A stretch of 23,297 nucleotides of DNA, taken from positions 1-23,297 of the forward strand of contig JALRIY010000010.1 in NCBI GenBank assembly GCA_023255285.1. Reading direction: 5' to 3'. The stretch is from Algoriphagus sp. (GTDB taxonomy: Bacteria; Bacteroidota; Bacteroidia; Cytophagales; Cyclobacteriaceae). The notes beneath the pieces are model-generated. The model saw only the letters and a program-made list of their open reading frames with translations, was not told the origin of the DNA and searched no databases. Of the stretch, positions 8,116 through 16,450 are shown piece by piece. Every line of letters begins with the position of its first letter. Within the stretch, counting starts at the first letter, position 1. The position numbers and the translations under genes are program-made.

Positions 8116-8706
8116 ATGAAAAACATCTTAATTCCAGTAGCAATTCTTGCCGTTCTAGGCATTTTTATTTACGCCAAAGCAGTAGGAGCATACAACCAGT
8201 TTGTACAATTAGAGGAAGGAATTAATGGGCAATGGGCTGAGGTACAAACCCAGTACCAAAGACGTGCCGATCTGATTCCTAACCTAGTGAATACCGTCAA
8301 GGGATATGCAGATTTTGAACAGGAAACGTTGACAGGAGTAGTCGAGGCTAGAGCAAAGGCTACTTCCATGCAAATTGATCCGAGTAACTTGACTTCAGAG
8401 AATTTAGCCCAGTTCCAGCAAGCACAAGATCAACTTTCTGGCGCATTGAGTCGTTTGCTTGTAACTGTTGAGAAATACCCCGACCTCAAGGCAAACCAAA
8501 ATTTCTTGGAATTGCAGGCTCAGCTCGAAGGGACAGAAAACAGAATTGCGGTAGCTCGTAGAAATTTCAATGAAACTGTAAAAGGCTACAATACTACCTT
8601 GAGAACCTTCCCGAACAACCTATTTGCGGGATGGTATGGATTTGAAGGAAAAGGCTATTTTGAGGCTGTAGCAGGTGCTGAAAATGCTCCTACCGTTCAA
8701 TTTTAA
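8116..8706 (+). CDS. lemA: LemA family membrane protein
   Basis: The protein has 196 residues with one N-terminal transmembrane segment (about 4-20). A long helical domain follows, with the family motif RRADLIPNLVNTVKGYADFE and the C-terminal RNFNETVKGYNTTLRTFPNN. LemA proteins are anchored in the membrane by the N-terminal helix, with a helical bundle outside or in the cytoplasm; their biochemical role is not established. The start ATG is preceded by A-rich sequence (ATCAAC), normal for this group. It is the first gene of a three-gene cluster with two TPM-domain proteins, four bases before the next start. This arrangement recurs in many bacteria and suggests a shared membrane function. Confidence 0.95.
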   Translation: MKNILIPVAILAVLGIFIYAKAVGAYNQFVQLEEGINGQWAEVQTQYQRRADLIPNLVNTVKGYADFEQETLTGVVEARAKATSMQIDPSNLTSENLAQFQQAQDQLSGALSRLLVTVEKYPDLKANQNFLELQAQLEGTENRIAVARRNFNETVKGYNTTLRTFPNNLFAGWYGFEGKGYFEAVAGAENAPTVQF

Positions 8707-8710
8707 GCCG

Positions 8711-9148
8711 ATGGCAGTTAAGTTATTCTCTCCAGAGCAAAAAGCACAGATAGTTGCGGCGATCAAAGCAGCAGAAACTCAAACCTCTGGAGAAATTCAA
8801 GTACACATCGAAAGTCGCTGCAAGGGGTCGGTCTTAGATCGAGCTGCTCAGGTTTTTGAAACCCTCAAAATGTACCAGACCAAAGAAAGGAATGGAGTCT
8901 TGGTTTATTTGGCAGTAGAAGACCGAAAATTTGCTATTCTAGGAGATGCGGGCATCAATGCAGTGGTGCCTGGAAATTTCTGGGAAAGCACCAAAGACCT
9001 AATGGCGGATTTTTTCCGCCAAGGAAAGTTTACCGAAGGCCTGATTGAAGGCATCCATCATGCTGGGGAGCAGCTAAAAGCACACTTTCCTTTTGATTCC
9101 CAAAACGACCAAAATGAATTATCTGATGAGGTATCCTTTGGCATTTAA
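8711..9148 (+). CDS. TPM-domain protein, cytoplasmic type
   Basis: The protein has 145 residues from the ATG at 8711, four bases after the lemA stop. A frame extended back to 8675 would overlap lemA and adds unconserved residues. It is a single TPM domain (named from TLP18.3, Psb32 and MOLO-1), with ETQTSGEIQVHIESRC near 23-37, ERNGVLVYLAVEDRKFAILGD and FTEGLIEGIHHAGEQLKAHF. There is no signal peptide or membrane helix, so it is probably cytoplasmic or peripherally bound. The TPM domain has been linked to phosphatase activity in plant proteins, but the bacterial role is open. The next gene starts inside this one, which suggests translational coupling. Confidence 0.88.
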   Translation: MAVKLFSPEQKAQIVAAIKAAETQTSGEIQVHIESRCKGSVLDRAAQVFETLKMYQTKERNGVLVYLAVEDRKFAILGDAGINAVVPGNFWESTKDLMADFFRQGKFTEGLIEGIHHAGEQLKAHFPFDSQNDQNELSDEVSFGI

Positions 9149-9920
9149 GCCTTTAATTTTTTTTATTTTCTTATTTCAAGTTGGCCTTGGCTTTGCCCAG
9201 GATTTTCCAGCGGTACCCAATCCTCCTCGATTAGTTACGGATTTTACATCTACCCTCAGTGCTACACAGGTAGGGCAACTTGAACAAAAACTCGTAGCCT
9301 ACTCGGACAGCACATCTACGCAGGTCTCCATTGTACTTTTGCGTTCAGTAGGTCCTTACGACATTGCAGACTATGCCTTTCAATTGGGAGAAAAATGGGG
9401 AATTGGAGGAAAAGGGAAAGACAATGGCATCCTCATCTTGGCAGCAATGGAAGACCGAAAAATCTTTATTGCTACTGGTCGAGGAATGGAGGGGGCTATT
9501 CCAGATGCTTTAGCAAAGCGGATTGTCACCAATATAATCCTTCCCAACTTCAAGATGGAGGCCTATTACGAAGGGCTGGATCAGGCAACGGATATGATCG
9601 TTAAGCTCGCTTCAGGGGAGTACAAGGCGGATGAAGTTCTCTCGGACGGAAATGCTGGAGGAGCAGGGTTTTTGATCATGTTTCTTATTTTCATTTTCAT
9701 TATCCTTCCCTTATTAAAAAACAGGAAGGACAATAATAACCACATGGGCGGCCGTGGAGGTGGAGTGGATATTTGGACCTCAATCCTGCTTGCCAACATG
9801 CTGAAAGGTGGTGGAGGAAGAGGTGGAGGAGGTTTTGGAGATTTTTCTTCTGGGGGAGGATCTTTCGGAGGATTTGGAGGAGGTTCCTTTGGAGGAGGGG
9901 GAGCAGGTGGAAGTTGGTAA
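9114..9920 (+). CDS. YgcG-like TPM-domain membrane protein with Gly-rich tail
   Basis: The protein has 268 residues from ATG 9114; 9093 and 9126 are alternatives. All three overlap the previous gene. A signal peptide (hydrophobic run at about 12-28, ending GFAQ) leads to a TPM domain at about 40-165, with VTDFTSTLSATQVGQLEQKL, KDNGILILAAMEDRKIFIATG and YYEGLDQATDMIVKL. A second transmembrane segment lies at about 186-202, followed by basic residues and a low-complexity tail rich in Gly, Ser and Phe (about 212-268), encoded by repeated GGA-type triplets. The TPM domain should thus lie in the periplasm with the tail in the cytoplasm. This is the YgcG layout, normally coupled to lemA. The gene ends two bases from the convergent recX stop, with no terminator visible between them. 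Confidence 0.9.
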   Translation: MNYLMRYPLAFKPLIFFIFLFQVGLGFAQDFPAVPNPPRLVTDFTSTLSATQVGQLEQKLVAYSDSTSTQVSIVLLRSVGPYDIADYAFQLGEKWGIGGKGKDNGILILAAMEDRKIFIATGRGMEGAIPDALAKRIVTNIILPNFKMEAYYEGLDQATDMIVKLASGEYKADEVLSDGNAGGAGFLIMFLIFIFIILPLLKNRKDNNNHMGGRGGGVDIWTSILLANMLKGGGGRGGGGFGDFSSGGGSFGGFGGGSFGGGGAGGSW

Positions 9921-9922
9921 TT

Positions 9923-10438
9923 TTACTCGTTTGTTTTTGTAGTTAAAGAAGCCAAGGCTTCTTGAATGAGATCTGATTCAAACCCCTTACTTAGGAGGTA
10001 CTTCGTTACGAGGTACCTTTTTTTGTAGGCATCTGCTTCCTTTGTTTTTTCCCATTTTTTTTCTGCCTCTCGCTCAAGCAAAGCAAAATATTCTTCCCCT
10101 TCAATTTCGGAAAGGCCTTTTTGAATTATGGAAGCACTGATGTCTCGAAGTTTCAGTTCTTGTCGGATCCGATTTCTGCCCCATCGTTTAATTCGAAATT
10201 TTCCTCGAGCATAAGCTCGTGCAAAGCGTTCCTCATCTACAAAGCCACTTGCAGCTAATTCGCCAAGAATTGTCTCTATAGCCTCTCCCTGGATACCTTT
10301 TTCAAAAAGTTTGCGTCGAAGTTCCCAAGGACAGCGTTCCTGATAAGAGCAGAAAGTTTCCATTTTCCCCCGTGCTTCTACCAGGCTCCAATTCTTTTTT
10401 GGTGTCTGCTCTCCGTTATTTCTTCCCCAAGTGGACAT
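9923..10438 (-). CDS. recX: Regulatory protein RecX
   Basis: The protein has 171 residues. RecX binds RecA filaments and limits recombination and SOS induction. The sequence shows three-helix RecX repeats, with the conserved stretch GFVDEERFARAYARGKFRIK followed by WGRNRIRQELKLRDIS (about 65-101), and a C-terminal repeat containing RYLVTKYLLSKGFESDLI. The first 17 residues are polar and not conserved. recA is not in the window, which is normal for this phylum. The gene is divergent from tpiA, 69 bases between starts, and convergent with the YgcG-like gene. Confidence 0.92.
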   Translation of the reverse strand: MSTWGRNNGEQTPKKNWSLVEARGKMETFCSYQERCPWELRRKLFEKGIQGEAIETILGELAASGFVDEERFARAYARGKFRIKRWGRNRIRQELKLRDISASIIQKGLSEIEGEEYFALLEREAEKKWEKTKEADAYKKRYLVTKYLLSKGFESDLIQEALASLTTKTNE

Positions 10439-10444
10439 TTTTGG

Positions 10445-10452
10445 TAATTTTG
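10445..10452 (+). promoter_or_regulatory. Predicted -7 promoter box of tpiA
   Basis: TAATTTTG fits TAnnTTTG exactly. It lies seven bases outside the recX start and points towards tpiA, leaving a leader of about 50 bases. The -33 position has only T-rich sequence and no clean TTTG. The same gap also holds the close but imperfect minus-strand motif TAATTTG, which could serve recX. Confidence 0.4.
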
Positions 10453-10507
10453 AAGCAAATTACTTTTTGCTCAAGTTTATTCAAACCTAAAAAATAGATT
10501 CCTCCTT

Positions 10508-11269
10508 ATGAGAAAGAAAATCGTAGCCGGCAATTGGAAGATGAACCTCACCTTTGAAGAAGGGCAGCAGCTTACCAGCGAGATCGTTCAGATGTACAAA
10601 GACGAAGCAATTCAAGATGTTACAGTCGTACTCAACCCTCCCTATCCACATTTGTATGCAGTGAATAAATTGGTAGGAGATACAGTAGGGATAGCAGTGG
10701 GAGCACAAAATTGCTCGGATAAGGAAGGGGGAGCATACACCGGAGAGGTTTCTGCTAAGATCTTAGCTTCCTTTGGTGTGTCCTATGTGATTGTGGGACA
10801 TTCGGAGCGGAGAGAATATTTCAAAGAGGACCATGCCCTTTTAGCCACCAAGGTCAACCAAGCTTTGGCTCATGGATTGACTCCCATCTTTTGTTGCGGG
10901 GAATCTTTGGAAATTCGTGAGGCAGGTACCCAGGAGGAAACTGTTAAAGCACAGCTGACAGCCAGTTTATTTCACCTTTCCCCCGAGGAGTTTGCAAAGG
11001 TGGTGATTGCTTACGAACCCATCTGGGCTATTGGAACGGGTAAGACAGCTACTGCTGAACAAGCCCAAGAAATGCATGCTGCCCTTCGAGCTCATTTGGC
11101 GAGTAAATATGGGGCTGATTTAGCCGCTCAAACCTCCCTCTTGTACGGGGGTTCTGCCAATCCGGGGAATGCAAAAGAACTCTTTGGTAAGCCCGATGTA
11201 GATGGAGGCTTGATTGGAGGCGCTTCTCTCAAATCCCGTGACTTTATTGAAATTATCAAGTCATTTTAA
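10508..11269 (+). CDS. tpiA: Triosephosphate isomerase
   Basis: The enzyme interconverts dihydroxyacetone phosphate and glyceraldehyde 3-phosphate in glycolysis, in the cytoplasm. It has 253 residues, the normal length. All key residues are present: Asn9 and Lys11 in GNWKMN, His98 in VGHSERR, and Glu170 in AYEPIWAIGTGKT at the start of the flexible loop. The phosphate-binding segments YGGSAN and GLIGGAS are also present. The start ATG is preceded by CCTCCTT, not a Shine-Dalgarno sequence. The gene is monocistronic: divergent recX lies upstream and a clear terminator lies four bases after the stop. Confidence 0.98.
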   Translation: MRKKIVAGNWKMNLTFEEGQQLTSEIVQMYKDEAIQDVTVVLNPPYPHLYAVNKLVGDTVGIAVGAQNCSDKEGGAYTGEVSAKILASFGVSYVIVGHSERREYFKEDHALLATKVNQALAHGLTPIFCCGESLEIREAGTQEETVKAQLTASLFHLSPEEFAKVVIAYEPIWAIGTGKTATAEQAQEMHAALRAHLASKYGADLAAQTSLLYGGSANPGNAKELFGKPDVDGGLIGGASLKSRDFIEIIKSF

Positions 11270-11273
11270 TTTG

Positions 11274-11299
11274 AAGATCCGCCTAGTGCGGATCTTTTT
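11274..11299 (+). terminator. Rho-independent terminator of tpiA
   Basis: A perfect 9-bp stem (AAGATCCGC at 11274-11282 with GCGGATCTT at 11288-11296) closes a 5-base loop, CTAGT, and runs into TTTTT at 11295-11299. It starts four bases after the tpiA stop. Confidence 0.9.
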
Positions 11300-11344
11300 G
11301 AACCTGCTTTAGACTTCACTAGCTAGAGCTTATTTGAATTAAAG

Positions 11345-12172
11345 ATGGAATACGTACAAGTGACCCTTACCTGTCTGGAAGAGTACCGGGAAATCTTAAT
11401 TGCTGAGCTTGCTGCAATTGGGTTTGATTCATTTTTGGAAACTGAAACGGGTATAGAAGGGTATGCGCTTCAAGAACAGTTTTCCAGAGACTCCTTTGAT
11501 GAAGTTATCTCTACCTACCGTGAATCTGCAGCACTCACCGTGGTGGAAGGGATCCTGCCTAAAGTGAATTGGAACGAGGAGTGGGAAAAAAACTACGATC
11601 CAATCGAAGTAGGCAAATTGGTCTATGTGCGGGCCTCTTTTCATTCCCCTCAACCAGGCTTCCAGTATGAAATTGTGATCAACCCCAAAATGTCATTTGG
11701 TACGGGTCACCATGCCACTACCTTTCAATTACTTTCCCTGCAAGGCAAAATTGATCATCAAGGTAAGCGGGTGTTGGATGTAGGTTCAGGAACAGGCATC
11801 TTAGCAATTATGGCCCACTTACTCGGTGCCAATGAGGTAGAAGCTTTTGATATTGATTCCTGGTGCGTGGACAATGGGAATGAAAATTTTGAGTTGAATG
11901 GACTCAGTACCCAAATGGGGCTTGGCACGATCCGGGAGGTAAATCCAAAAGGACCCTATGAACTTATTTTGGCGAATATCAATAAAAACGTGTTGCTGGA
12001 CGAGTTAGCGATCTATACGAGTTTATTGGCTCCTCATGGAATTCTACTCTTGAGTGGATTTTATTCAGAAGATATCGATGATTTGAATCAGGCTGCCTCA
12101 TTGAATGGGCTTCGTTTGACAACTCAATCGATTAAAGACAACTGGGCGGCATTGGAATTTCAAAAAAACTAG
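11345..12172 (+). CDS. prmA: Ribosomal protein L11 methyltransferase PrmA
   Basis: The enzyme transfers methyl groups from S-adenosylmethionine to ribosomal protein L11. The 275-residue protein has the N-terminal L11-recognition domain (1 to about 65) and a class I methyltransferase domain. The latter carries the PrmA signature FGTGHHATT (118-126), the SAM-binding motif VLDVGSGTGIL (143-153) and the catalytic-region motif LANINKNVL (about 209-217). It heads a run of co-directional genes after the tpiA terminator; the next small gene starts one base after its stop. A weak promoter is possible: TTTG at 11297-11300, then 19 bases, then TAGCTAGA. Confidence 0.96.
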   Translation: MEYVQVTLTCLEEYREILIAELAAIGFDSFLETETGIEGYALQEQFSRDSFDEVISTYRESAALTVVEGILPKVNWNEEWEKNYDPIEVGKLVYVRASFHSPQPGFQYEIVINPKMSFGTGHHATTFQLLSLQGKIDHQGKRVLDVGSGTGILAIMAHLLGANEVEAFDIDSWCVDNGNENFELNGLSTQMGLGTIREVNPKGPYELILANINKNVLLDELAIYTSLLAPHGILLLSGFYSEDIDDLNQAASLNGLRLTTQSIKDNWAALEFQKN

Positions 12173-12173
12173 G

Positions 12174-12359
12174 ATGACTGAATTAATTGTCTATCTGATA
12201 TTATTTGTAGTAGTAGTCGGTCATTGTTGGGCTGCATCCTGGTGGTATAGAAAAATACACCTAGATACCCAGCTGACCTTTTCACAGAAAAATGCGTTGA
12301 AATTAAGGGCCTTGGTTTTTCCAGCTGGACTTTGGTGGTCCTTTCGGAAGGGGGGGTAA
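12174..12359 (+). CDS. Small single-pass membrane protein of unknown function
   Basis: This 61-residue frame starts one base after the prmA stop. One hydrophobic helix (about 3-21, LIVYLILFVVVVGHCWAASW) is followed by a polar, basic segment and a short tail ending SFRKGG, so the topology is probably N-out, C-in. I do not recognise a family. The tight placement behind prmA and the textbook membrane-peptide composition argue for a real gene, but the short length leaves doubt. 94 bases separate it from recJ. It could be a small regulator of an envelope process, since lptB is in the same run, but nothing shows this directly. Confidence 0.55.
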   Translation: MTELIVYLILFVVVVGHCWAASWWYRKIHLDTQLTFSQKNALKLRALVFPAGLWWSFRKGG

Positions 12360-12453
12360 GTTTTCTAGGAAACCTTTTGGATGAATTCCCGCTAAAAGAA
12401 GGGATCTCTCTTAAGTCTTCAATTTGCTGCGGAATTACTTGTAATATTACCTT

Positions 12454-14178
12454 ATGGAGTACGTCTGGAAACAAAAGCCAAAAACAGCACAAGCAGCAAT
12501 TGAAAAATTGAGCAGGGATATTAATGTGAACGCCACTTTAGCAAATATGTTGATCAATAGAGGGGTGGCGAATTTTGAGCAGGCAAAAGATTATTTCCGC
12601 CCCAGTCTCAACCTACTTCACGACCCCTTTTTGCTCCAAGATATGGATGCAGCGGTAAAGCGGTTACAGCAGAGTATCACCAATCAAGAGCGAATATTAG
12701 TTTATGGGGATTACGATGTAGACGGTACTACTGCGGTGGCGTTAGTCTATGAGTTTTTGAAAGGCTTTTACCCTCACGTTGATTTTTACATTCCAGATCG
12801 GTACAAGGAAGGATATGGGATTTCAGAAGCTGGTGTTCGTTTTGCTGCAGAGAATGGCTTTTCTTTGGTGGTGGCACTTGACTGTGGAATCAAAGCAATT
12901 GAAAAAGTGAAGTTGGGAACTGAGTTGGGGGTAGATTTTATCATTTGTGATCACCACACCCCGGGAGATGAACTTCCAAAAGCAATAGCAGTACTTGATC
13001 CAAAGCGAGACGACTGCACCTATCCCTACAAGGAGCTGAGTGGCTGCGGGGTTGGGTTTAAGTTGATTCAGGCATATGCCAAGGCAAGCGGGATGGAAGA
13101 GTCCAGTTTGTATACCTATTTGGATTTGGTTGCTGTGAGTATAGCTGCCGATATCGTTCCCATCACCGGTGAAAATCGGATTTTGGGATTTTATGGCCTT
13201 GATCGAATAAACAATGCCCCAAGGCCAGGGTTGAAGGCATTGCTTTTACTTTCAAAAATTGAGAAAGAAATACAAATTTCTGACATAGTTTTTAAGATTG
13301 GCCCTCGAATCAATGCCTCTGGCCGACTAGAGCATGCTAAAGCATCTGTGGCGCTACTGATAGCCCCTACCTTGGATGAAGCCATTGATCGGGCAAAGTT
13401 GGTGGATGAGGTGAATGCAACTAGGAGGAATTTTGACGAACACATCACCAAGGAGGCTTTTGAAATGTTGGCACTGCAGGAGGTAGAAGGCCCGCTCAAT
13501 GCAACAGTTTTATTCAAACAAGATTGGCATAAGGGGGTGATAGGCATAGTAGCTAGTCGATGCATCGAAAAATACTACCGACCGACAATTATCCTTACCG
13601 AATCCAACAACAAGGCTACAGGAAGTGCACGTTCTGTTGTAGACTTTGACATTTACGAGGCTATTGCGGAATGTTCGGATTTACTGGATCAGTTTGGAGG
13701 GCATAAATATGCAGCTGGATTGACCTTAGATGTAAAGAATGTGCCCGCATTTCAGAAGAAATTTGAAGAGGTCGTACGTAGCCGCATTGAAGCTATCCAC
13801 CTCAAGCCCGTGATTGAGGTGGATGATGTATTGCTTTTGGATCAGATCAACTATAAGTTTTACAATATTCTCAAACAGATGGCACCTTTTGGGCCGGGCA
13901 ATACAGAGCCGGTATTTCGAATTCAAAATGTATATGCCGAGGAAGTTACCGTCCTCAAAGACAAGCACCTGCGTTTCAAAATCATGCAGGACGGGCAGGT
14001 TACTACGCCTGTTTGCTTAGGCTTTGGTATGGCAGACCGAACCAAAGATCCTGACTTAACTACCGTCAATATGCTGCGTGGTAAGATGCGGTTTGATCTT
14101 GTGGTAGAAATGCGCGAAAATTTCTTTCGTGACAAAAGTAGTTTGCAACTCTACGTGAAAGACATCAAATTTGACTGA
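12454..14178 (+). CDS. recJ: Single-stranded-DNA-specific exonuclease RecJ
   Basis: RecJ degrades single-stranded DNA 5' to 3' in recombination, mismatch and base-excision repair. The 574-residue length is typical. DHH-family metal-binding motifs are all visible: YGDYDVDGTTA with Asp86, Asp88 and Asp90, ALDCGI with Asp143, CDHHTPG with Asp166-His168, and DLVAVSIAADIVP near 224-236. The DHHA1 domain follows, with GPRINASGRLEHAKAS and QFGGHKYAAGLTL, then the C-terminal OB-like domain. Spacing to the lptB ATG is one base, so the two are probably co-transcribed and coupled. Confidence 0.97.
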   Translation: MEYVWKQKPKTAQAAIEKLSRDINVNATLANMLINRGVANFEQAKDYFRPSLNLLHDPFLLQDMDAAVKRLQQSITNQERILVYGDYDVDGTTAVALVYEFLKGFYPHVDFYIPDRYKEGYGISEAGVRFAAENGFSLVVALDCGIKAIEKVKLGTELGVDFIICDHHTPGDELPKAIAVLDPKRDDCTYPYKELSGCGVGFKLIQAYAKASGMEESSLYTYLDLVAVSIAADIVPITGENRILGFYGLDRINNAPRPGLKALLLLSKIEKEIQISDIVFKIGPRINASGRLEHAKASVALLIAPTLDEAIDRAKLVDEVNATRRNFDEHITKEAFEMLALQEVEGPLNATVLFKQDWHKGVIGIVASRCIEKYYRPTIILTESNNKATGSARSVVDFDIYEAIAECSDLLDQFGGHKYAAGLTLDVKNVPAFQKKFEEVVRSRIEAIHLKPVIEVDDVLLLDQINYKFYNILKQMAPFGPGNTEPVFRIQNVYAEEVTVLKDKHLRFKIMQDGQVTTPVCLGFGMADRTKDPDLTTVNMLRGKMRFDLVVEMRENFFRDKSSLQLYVKDIKFD

Positions 14179-14179
14179 T

Positions 14180-14917
14180 ATGATCCTCCGAGCTGAGCAC
14201 CTTCTAAAAATATACAAAGGCCGATCTGTGGTCAACGACATTTCAGTACAGGTATCCCAGGGAGAAATTGTAGGGCTTTTGGGGCCAAATGGTGCGGGTA
14301 AAACGACTTCGTTTTACATGATTGTAGGCCTTGTTCAGCCGAATTCGGGAAAGATTTTTTTGGAAGAACAAGACATTACGACTCTTCCAATGTACAAACG
14401 TGCGAAGTTGGGCATAGGCTACCTGGCCCAAGAAGCGTCTGTATTTCGCAAGCTATCGGTGGAAGAAAATATTTTGGCTGTGTTGGAGATGACGATACTT
14501 TCCAAGGCGCAGCAGAAGGAAAAAATGGAGAGCCTCTTGGAAGAGTTTAGCTTGACCCACGTACGGAAAAACTTGGGGATGGTGCTCTCTGGGGGAGAGC
14601 GACGACGTACAGAAATTGCCAGAGCCTTGGCTGTAGACCCTAAGTTTGTGCTCCTAGATGAACCTTTTGCGGGAGTGGATCCTATTGCTGTTGAGGAGAT
14701 TCAAACTATTGTCGCCAAGCTAAAAACAAAAAATATTGGAATATTAATTACCGACCACAATGTGAATGAAACTCTTTCAATCACAGACCGTGCGTACTTA
14801 ATGTTTGAAGGTCGCTTGCTTAAAGCTGGTACAGCTGAGGAATTAGCGGCAGACGAGCAAGTACGAAAGGTGTATCTGGGAACTCAATTTGAGTTGAAAC
14901 GTAAAAATTTTTCCTAA
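14180..14917 (+). CDS. lptB: LPS export ABC transporter ATP-binding protein LptB
   Basis: LptB is the cytoplasmic ATPase of the LptBFG transporter, which pulls lipopolysaccharide from the inner membrane towards the outer membrane. The 245-residue protein, from ATG 14180, has Walker A GPNGAGKTT (35-43), a Q-loop at Gln84 (YLAQEASVFR), the signature LSGGERRR (136-143), Walker B FVLLDEPFAGVDP with Asp160 and Glu161, and the switch His193 in TDHNV. The phrase YLAQEASVFRKLSVEENI is typical of LptB. A TTG nine bases earlier would overlap recJ and is less likely. lptF/lptG are not here. The GH3 gene begins on the very next base after the stop. Confidence 0.96.
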   Translation: MILRAEHLLKIYKGRSVVNDISVQVSQGEIVGLLGPNGAGKTTSFYMIVGLVQPNSGKIFLEEQDITTLPMYKRAKLGIGYLAQEASVFRKLSVEENILAVLEMTILSKAQQKEKMESLLEEFSLTHVRKNLGMVLSGGERRRTEIARALAVDPKFVLLDEPFAGVDPIAVEEIQTIVAKLKTKNIGILITDHNVNETLSITDRAYLMFEGRLLKAGTAEELAADEQVRKVYLGTQFELKRKNFS

Positions 14918-16450
14918 ATGGAAGTGCTCAATAGTTTTCTGACTTGGATTTTTAAAAGCCGGTTGGGTCAAATTGACAAGTTTAAGCAAGACCCTCACTT
15001 GGTACAGCAAACCGCCCTATTTGACTTATTAGAAGCAGCAAAAAATACCGAGATAGGCAAGCTCTACCAGTTTAATCGTATCAGCACTTACGATGAGTTT
15101 GCCTCTAGGGTACCGCTTTCTGATTACGAGTCATTTAGCTCCTACTTTGAAAAAACCATCAAAGGAAAGCAACAGGTATTTTGGCCTTCTTCCATTCAAT
15201 GGTTTGCCAAATCCTCAGGAACCACGGCGGGGCGGAGCAAGTACATCCCTGTATCTGAAGAAAGTTTGGAGGAATGTCACTACAAGGGAGGAAAAGACAT
15301 GGTTTCCCTTTATGTGAATAATTTTCCTGACACCAAAATCTTTACGGGAAAGAGTTTGTCCATTGGAGGAACACTTGAAAAGGAACCGCTTCATTCCAAA
15401 GGGAATGCTCGTGCTGGTGATGTCTCTGCCTTGATCATGCACAACCTTCCTATCTGGGCTCAATTTGTACGTACACCTTCTTTGGAAACGGCCCTGATGT
15501 CTGATTGGGAAGCCAAGATTGAGCGTATGGCCCGTGAAACCATGGATGAAAATGTTACTTCTATCGCCGGAGTACCCACTTGGACCCTGGTCTTGCTGCA
15601 ACGAATCCTTGAACTAAAAAAAGCCACTCATATTTTAGAGGTCTGGCCCAATTTGGAGGTGTTTTTCCATGGGGCAGTGGCATTTGGACCCTACCGAAAT
15701 TTATTCAGGCAACTGATTCCTTCGGAGAAGATGCGGTACATGGAGACTTACAATGCTTCTGAGGGATTTTTTGGGATGCAGGACCTGCCAGATTCAGATG
15801 AGCTGCTTCTGTTGTTGGATTATGGTATTTTTTATGAGTTTATTCCAACGGAGGATTTGGATAAAACCAATCCCAAGGTAGTTCCTTTGGAAGGGGTTGA
15901 GGTTGGAAAAAATTATGCACTTGTCATTTCTACGAATGGGGGATTGTGGCGGTATAAAATTGGAGATACGATCAAATTCACATCTGCTTGCCCGTATAGA
16001 TTTCGGATTTCAGGAAGAACGAAACACTTCATCAATGCTTTTGGAGAGGAAGTAATTGTAGAGAATGCAGAAGCAGCCATTGCTTATGCTTGTGAGTTGA
16101 CAGGAGCCACCATTGTCAATTTTACGGCTGCTCCTATCTATTTTGAAGGAGGAAAGTCCAAGGGAGCCCACGAATGGGTGGTAGAGTTCAATTCTGCCCC
16201 AGTAAGTTTAGAGGATTTTGCAGAGAAGTTGGATGCACGCCTCCGCCAATTGAACTCAGATTACGATGCCAAAAGGTATAAAAATTTGGCTCTCCAGCGG
16301 CTTCACCTCCATGCTGCGCCATTGGGACTATTTGAGTCGTGGTTGGCAAAAAAAGGCAAGTTAGGAGGACAGCATAAAATTCCTCGACTTTCCAATTCTC
16401 GTGAGTTTTTAAATGAAATTTTAGGCTTGATGAAAGGAATAAATCCCTAG
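14918..16450 (+). CDS. GH3-family acyl-acid-amido synthetase-like protein
   Basis: The protein has 510 residues and belongs to the GH3 family, part of the adenylate-forming ANL enzymes. Plant GH3 enzymes activate jasmonate or auxin with ATP and join it to an amino acid; the bacterial substrates are unknown. Visible motifs are the ATP-phosphate loop SSGTTAGRSKY (99-109), YNASEGFFG (278-286, the family's second ATP motif), LVISTNGGLWRYKIGDTIKF and the C-terminal hinge GRTKHFINAFGEEV (from 366). The ATG directly follows the lptB stop with no gap, so expression is tied to recJ and lptB. A role in acylating a lipid or envelope component would suit the neighbour lptB, but that is inference. No terminator is clear after the stop. 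Confidence 0.92.
   Translation: MEVLNSFLTWIFKSRLGQIDKFKQDPHLVQQTALFDLLEAAKNTEIGKLYQFNRISTYDEFASRVPLSDYESFSSYFEKTIKGKQQVFWPSSIQWFAKSSGTTAGRSKYIPVSEESLEECHYKGGKDMVSLYVNNFPDTKIFTGKSLSIGGTLEKEPLHSKGNARAGDVSALIMHNLPIWAQFVRTPSLETALMSDWEAKIERMARETMDENVTSIAGVPTWTLVLLQRILELKKATHILEVWPNLEVFFHGAVAFGPYRNLFRQLIPSEKMRYMETYNASEGFFGMQDLPDSDELLLLLDYGIFYEFIPTEDLDKTNPKVVPLEGVEVGKNYALVISTNGGLWRYKIGDTIKFTSACPYRFRISGRTKHFINAFGEEVIVENAEAAIAYACELTGATIVNFTAAPIYFEGGKSKGAHEWVVEFNSAPVSLEDFAEKLDARLRQLNSDYDAKRYKNLALQRLHLHAAPLGLFESWLAKKGKLGGQHKIPRLSNSREFLNEILGLMKGINP

Noticed and set aside
9740..9918. GGA/GGT-rich repeated DNA as a possible tandem repeat or CRISPR-like array
   Set aside because: It is the in-frame Gly-rich tail of the YgcG-like protein; units are irregular with no spacers.
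14171..14179. TTG start for lptB overlapping recJ
   Set aside because: The ATG at 14180 fits the family N-terminus better and lies one base after the recJ stop.
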